A stretch of DNA of 64,000 nt, from positions 310,001-374,000 of the forward strand of contig VTFK01000074.1 in NCBI GenBank assembly GCA_009617715.1. Direction: 5' to 3'. Below, piece by piece: positions 59,676 through 64,000 of the stretch. Position numbers and translations under genes: made by a program. Positions within the stretch are counted from its first letter, which is position 1. Every line of letters begins with the position of its first letter. Under the pieces are notes generated by a model. That model had not been told where the DNA came from. It saw only the letters and a program-made list of their open reading frames with translations, and searched no databases. The stretch comes from Plectrocnemia conspersa (taxonomy: Eukaryota > Arthropoda > Insecta > Trichoptera > Polycentropodidae).

Positions 59676-60345
59676 GTGCAGGCATTATTATTTTGTAGAA
59701 ACAGGGCCTATGAATATTAGTGAGAAAGGAAGAATCATCACATCAGAAAGTGAAGATAGCTCGGAGCTAAATGAATACAGATCACAGAATTTAACGAGAA
59801 GAAGAATATTGGAATTGTTAGATTCATCATCAGATGAGGAAACTTCTGGATATAACAAGGAGAACGATGATACGTACATTAAAAAAATAAGAAAAGCTAA
59901 ACGAAATAGTGGTAAAAAATATTGCAACCAAACAGGAAAAACTGTTCCTGAAAAAAAAATTGTAAATAAAAGCTATCACTGTAAGCAAAGTTGCATGAAT
60001 CAAATTAATTCCGAAGAATGGAAACAGAATTTGGAAAATTTTTGGCGTTTTGCAGACTACAATAAACAAAATATACTTCTAAATCGTTTTCACAGAAGTG
60101 TTGCTAAGATAAGAATGCGACCGAGAAATTTCAGAAGAATGCAAAGGATTTGCAGTTACAAATATTATTTAGATACCAAAGAAGCAAAAATGTTATTTAG
60201 ACACATTTAATATATCTAAAAGGAAGAGTGGACCGTGCTCTCAATTTTGATTTTGTGATAGAATGGAAGGTTCCTCCAGAAAAACCAATGAGGAAGAAGT
60301 AAAACACGTGAAGAAACACATTGAGAGTTTTCTGTATAATTTTTA
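59676..60345 (+). pseudogene. Transposase-like N-terminal fragment, frameshifted
   Basis: A 166-codon frame (59710-60207) is the longest in the window. It opens with an acidic/serine-rich stretch (SESEDSSELNE, LLDSSSDEE). It continues with KKIRKAKRNSGKKY, a cysteine pair (YHCKQSCMNQI), then WKQNLENFWRFADYNKQNIL and RRMQRICSYKYYLD. This order is what I recall from a transposase-like family common in insects, though I cannot name the superfamily. After a shift DTFNISK (60200) and after another GRVDRALNFDFVIEWK (60222-60298) continue the alignment. The remainder is missing, so it is a truncated, broken copy. TTATTTTGTAG just upstream (59689-59699) could be a splice acceptor. A second AGTGCAGGCATTA motif lies at 59675. 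Confidence 0.6.
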
Positions 60346-61439
60346 ATCATCATGTTGCTTTATATTATATAACATAACATAAATTTTGATAAATATCCGA
60401 TAAAAAAATTTTTGTACAATCAATACAAGTTTTGGTTTAAAAACAAATAGATAAAATATCCCTTAACTAACATAAAAATAGGCAAATTTTTTATGCGGTC
60501 CGCGGCTAAATTTTCATCCCTAATATAGCCCCAGCAGCCATAACTTTACAAATCTTTGTAATGGTTGTTTTTTTACAAAAAAATTATTAAAATATTATAA
60601 AATTTTTACCTTAATTTCCAAAATGCAAGCCGTCAGTCCCACATTACACTCGTACAACGATGGAGAACGAAACGCCATTTGGGCCACAAAACACAACACA
60701 GCATGCAATAATAGCATCACAATTAATCACAATTAATTCACTCAATATATAACACTTTATAATTCACGATAAAATTAAAAATAAATATTAATTGGCTTGA
60801 AAAATATACACTTCGATTGGCAACATTGGACAAATCAACGAGACGATGACCGCGCGACTAAACGATCGCGAAACTGAATTTCAATGCGTTTACGCAACAA
60901 AAAATCACACCAGGAGCGCCCAACTTTATTTATATTTTTTTATTAATTAATAATTTATACACACACCCGCGTTACTACGAGATAACCGTCGGTTAAAAGA
61001 GACGCTTTACATAGTTAACTGCGCATAATTTACACGACAGGATACGCTTTGCATTATTTTATCGTCCGAATAAACGTTCCCGTAGCTGTCCGCCATTAAA
61101 AAATTACTCCTAATCCCATTTATTGCGAGTGTGCCGCCACTAAATTTACATTTCTAGTTCACTACAATTTGCACAAAGGTTTGAATTTAGTTATTTATGG
61201 TATGCGCTCTTTTCAATGCAAACATTTCTAAAGCAATTTTTATATACGTATAATATAATATCAATAAAACATCTGAATATTTATTTTTCAAAACAACGGT
61301 TTTTTTTAAATCGAGAGTCATACTAGCATTTTTATAAAGCATAAAAATCAAACGATTTACTTCATATATTTTATTTAATTGGTTCTTCTTGATTTTTAAA
61401 AGGTATGTCATGCGCTTTTAGTAAAAATATTATCAGAAC
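60346..61439. other. No gene; GC-richer blocks ~60620-60740 and ~60840-61150
   Basis: The blocks hold GCAAGCCGTCAGTCCCACA, ACGATGACCGCGCGACTAAA and GTTCCCGTAGCTGTCCGCC, with TAAT cores. They are candidate conserved blocks with no coding motif. Confidence 0.25.
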
Positions 61440-61965
61440 TCGGATGCTTGCATAATTTAACTAAGCGATCGTTTGTAACCATTGGCAACCAATTCTCGAA
61501 AGAATATTTTATCCATTCAGGAGTTCCTCAAAGGTTCAAACCTGGCTTTCTGCTCTTCACGTTTATTAATGACATATATACCGCAGTTAAAAAATTTATT
61601 TTTTCCCTATACAGGTGATTAAAAGTTTTTTAATACATTCGATACGTTGCAGACTCCTTCTCTCTATAGAGTGATTTAGATTCTCTATGAAGATGGGCTT
61701 CCTTCAATCGTCTGCCTTTTAGTGTCGGAAAGTGCTATACTGTATTATTTTTTTCGATCGTGTTCACCATCAGGTTACTCCCACGATCTCGGTGAGCAAA
61801 CTTTAGCTAGAGAATCATTTTTGAGAGCAAGCGGATTCTCTCTATACGTAAATGACGTCTGCGATACATCTACCAAGCTTTGTTATGAGGAACGCGTTTC
61901 ATTTTGCCGATCCGTCAGTTATTTGTGTTTTATATAACACTTTATTTCGCAGCATTCTTGAATCA
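61440..61965 (+). pseudogene. LINE reverse-transcriptase fragment
   Basis: 61455-61640 reads LTKRSFVTIGNQFSKEYF, then IHSGVPQRFKPGFLLFTFIN, then DI. This is the RT block SGVPQGSxLGPLLFxLFINDI, with QG changed to QR and LG to PG. The catalytic YADD position reads LYR and a stop. 61670-61735 gives SDLDSL, then RWASFNRLPFSVGKC, matching the LxxWxxxNxLxLNxxKC block. YSHDLGEQ near 61779 matches the YDLGVxLD block. The order is correct, with frameshifts and stops. Only the RT palm and its downstream part remain. The jockey/I-type group is inferred. Confidence 0.75.
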
Positions 61966-62124
61966 TAATTTATAATTTGCAATTCTCGAATAACTAAATT
62001 GTTCTTTTTAATCGAAAAAGTTCAGAAAATGGTTCTTGATATACCTTCATAAGTGGATATTTGTTTATGATCCACAAAGTTATAAATTTTATTTTTATTA
62101 AATCTTCCGTTGTAATCTAACAAG

Positions 62125-62195
62125 CGTAAGCCCAATGCGTTGCAATGGGGTAAATCTGTATGAACTAAGTGTATCAATCAAATATAATGAATACA
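62125..62195 (+). repeat. Dispersed repeat shared with 15780-15880
   Basis: AATGCGTTGCAATGGGGTAA, then ATCTGTATGAACT, then TCAATCAAATATAATG. It lies ~170 bp after the RT fragment at 61440 on the same strand, so it may be part of that element's 3' region. Confidence 0.5.
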
Positions 62196-62340
62196 TATAA
62201 GTAAGAACTAGACTGAAAGTCAGGGAATCGGTGACATCTAAATTAATAATTATAAATTATTATATGTAGTATAATTTATAACCAATAGATGTCATTACAG
62301 TTGTGCCGGTTTTTTTAAATAATAACGCATTTTTTATAAA

Positions 62341-62405
62341 TAAAAATTCGAACCCGCAACCTCAGAGTAACTAGTCTGAGACGTTATGTACTACGCTATT
62401 CCGTC
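62341..62405 (-). repeat. tRNA-like SINE head or tRNA pseudogene
   Basis: On the minus strand, GGACGGAATAGCGTAGTACA includes an A-box-like TAGCGTAGTAC. A perfect CTCAGA/TCTGAG stem with an 8-nt loop follows, then GTTGCGGGTTCGAATTTTT with the B-box core GGTTCGAA. The spacing fits a tRNA, but the acceptor and T stems do not close. It is a decayed tRNA or, more likely, a tRNA-derived SINE continuing into an A/T-rich body toward 62290. Confidence 0.5.
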
Positions 62406-62662
62406 CTTATTGAAACTATTGTAAGGTGTCAAAAATCAAACTATTTTCGAGTAATTCCAGTTTTAGATTCCAGAACGTCTTTAAAAATCACGACGCGCCC
62501 TCTTCTGATACCTATTAGAGCCAAGACGTCCGCACTAGCCGATTCGCTTATGGCTGTCGTCATCCGCCTCTTTAATACTTTGATCTATTTAAGTCAACAA
62601 CGAGAAGCTGATCCAATTAATATTATTTATATTATTATTATTAATATTTTATACTATGTATT

Positions 62663-62745
62663 ATGACAATCCTGACGCATTGGTGTAACTTAATAGGTCA
62701 CGATTATTTTAATATAATTTAAGTAAATAAATAAAATAAATAACC
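62663..62745 (+). repeat. Dispersed repeat end (GTGACGCATT family)
   Basis: GACAATCCTGACGCATTGG, then TGTAACTTAATAGGTCACG, then TAATATAATTTAAGTAAATA and an AAATAAAATAAAT tail. The tail also resembles the one after the RT scrap at 12253. The GC-richer stretch just before it (62510-62610) has no recognised content. Confidence 0.55.
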
Positions 62746-63185
62746 TGACTTAAAAGTAGAATAATGAAATAAATCAATGTAATGTAAGCATTTATTACAC
62801 ACTCGAAAAATGTTTTTTTTATCAATTTGTTAGCGACTATAAAGTGCTAATTTATTCATGATTATTTTTAATATCTCAGCTAAGTTCAACAGTCAGCCTG
62901 ATCCGTCATATTGCTTTAAAATAACGACTACAGAAACAGATAAAAAAAATTAAAAAATCCAAGGTGTAAAATATTTATTATATAAGAGAAGCTGAAAATG
63001 TTTATTTTTAAAATAACTATTTTTTTATAATATATCATTAATTTTATAAATGAAAATATTTATTTAAAAAAAATATTTTTGGACCATTTTTTTTTTTTTT
63101 ATTTGAAAAAGATTTTTTATTTGTTTTATATGCGCTATTTTACTCACCGTGCTCTTAAAAATCGTTATGTCTCTTATATTATAAG

Positions 63186-63293
63186 CAGGCGCGTATGGTG
63201 AAATACATTCCATTTCGCTCGTTCACGTGTTAAGTGACGGGAGTGAGTGAGAGCGAGCGAATGAAAGTGAATGTATCTCACCGTACGCGCCTG
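63186..63293. mobile_element. Minimal 108-bp copy of the CAGGYGCGTACGG MITE
   Basis: CAGGCGCGTATGGTGAAATA, then CATTCCATTTCG at the left mirrors CGAATGAAAGTGAATG, then TATCTCACCGTACGCGCCTG at the right. The arms meet with almost no internal sequence. The flanks are AT repeats, so a target duplication cannot be judged. Confidence 0.7.

Positions 63294-63295
<2 letters not shown>

Positions 63296-63327
<32 letters not shown>
63296..63327. repeat. (AT)n tract
   Basis: Short AT dinucleotide run directly after the MITE end. Similar runs occur at 36928-36953 and 40645-40660. Confidence 0.9.
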
Positions 63328-63330
<3 letters not shown>

Positions 63331-64000
63331 CAACATTTAACTTTTTATTTCTTACTCAGAATATATTATAGAAGCACTGTGTATATATTTCTCTAATGCA
63401 TTTAATATATTTTTTAGTTCCCAAATTAAGGCGTTTGACTGCAACGCGCGCAAATCCAAATTCTTTCACATAAAACACGTATGCAAGTATAGGCAGATCC
63501 TCGTCGATTATTATTCGACTCTTTTGTAAATTCTTTATTCGGAATTCCAAACACGTGCCTTATTTTCGTCGTAGGATATTCAGGACATACATTAAACATA
63601 TGTTTTTATATTATTGTATTGTATATACATTTATGCAAACGTACGATAATATTTATTATTAATAAATTAATACATTTTTTGCTAAGATCATCGCGATCGT
63701 CGATCATTTTTATACGTGTGTATATGAAGCATAAAAATGTGGTTGGGATTTCGGACCGTTATTTCAGGGATCGTCAACGTTTCGCGAAACCAGTTCTCGG
63801 ACGCTCGTCGTAAATTTATAAGTCGATATGTTTATCACGAAATAACTGTTTCACGGTAGCTATAAGGTCATCACATGTGTGTGAATACACCTATAGTAAA
63901 CTTATTATAATATTTAAGAAAAGAAAACTAACTTTTTATTCTATATAACTTGGAACGAATCAGTTGTAATGTAATGGGTGTGTTATAAAAGAGATTATTA
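63328..64000. other. No gene recognised; GC-richer patch 63420-63800
   Basis: The patch contains GGCGTTTGACTGCAACGCGCG and GGACCGTTATTTCAGGGATCG (each quoted region is of moderate GC). Small frames lie on both strands without domains. The window ends in AT-rich DNA. Confidence 0.25.

Overview
The window looks like arthropod, probably insect, nuclear DNA. It is roughly 70% A+T by eye, and no reading frame exceeds 166 codons. It is full of decayed transposons typical of insects: jockey-type LINEs, mariner, hAT, a Mutator-like group, and short inverted-repeat elements with target-site duplications. I found no complete protein-coding gene, no rRNA and no functional tRNA. I could not identify the species.

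Layout. 0-5 kb: a small hAT-like element, a tandem duplication and dispersed repeats. 5.1-7.8 kb: a 2.7-kb non-autonomous Mutator-like element with long inverted ends made of ~15-bp tandem units and a 9-bp target duplication. 8-17 kb: AT-rich DNA with GC-richer blocks and two LINE scraps. 17.5-19.7 kb: a nearly full-span but ruined jockey-clade LINE. 20.03 kb (minus strand): a fused 3'/5' splice signal. 21.5-30 kb: several DNA transposons, including a nested pair and a long (AT)n tract. 30-35.7 kb: intergenic or intronic DNA with strong palindromes. 35.7-37.2 kb: a second Mutator-like element whose terminal arrays share a core with the first. 37-58 kb: sparse, with a hAT transposase C-terminus, a mariner relic, small inverted-repeat elements and a possible minus-strand 3'UTR. 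58-64 kb: a second copy of the 21.5-kb element, a transposase N-terminal fragment, an RT fragment, a tRNA-like SINE and a 108-bp element.

Interpretation. The lack of exons, the scattered less AT-rich blocks resembling non-coding regulatory DNA, and the minus-strand branch point/polypyrimidine/CAG|GTGAGT arrangement would fit part of a very long intron or gene desert. The most unusual signals are that candidate recursive-splice site and the two Mutator-like elements with related arrays (core GTCAWATGRGCG). Apart from the transposon calls, functional statements here are inferences.
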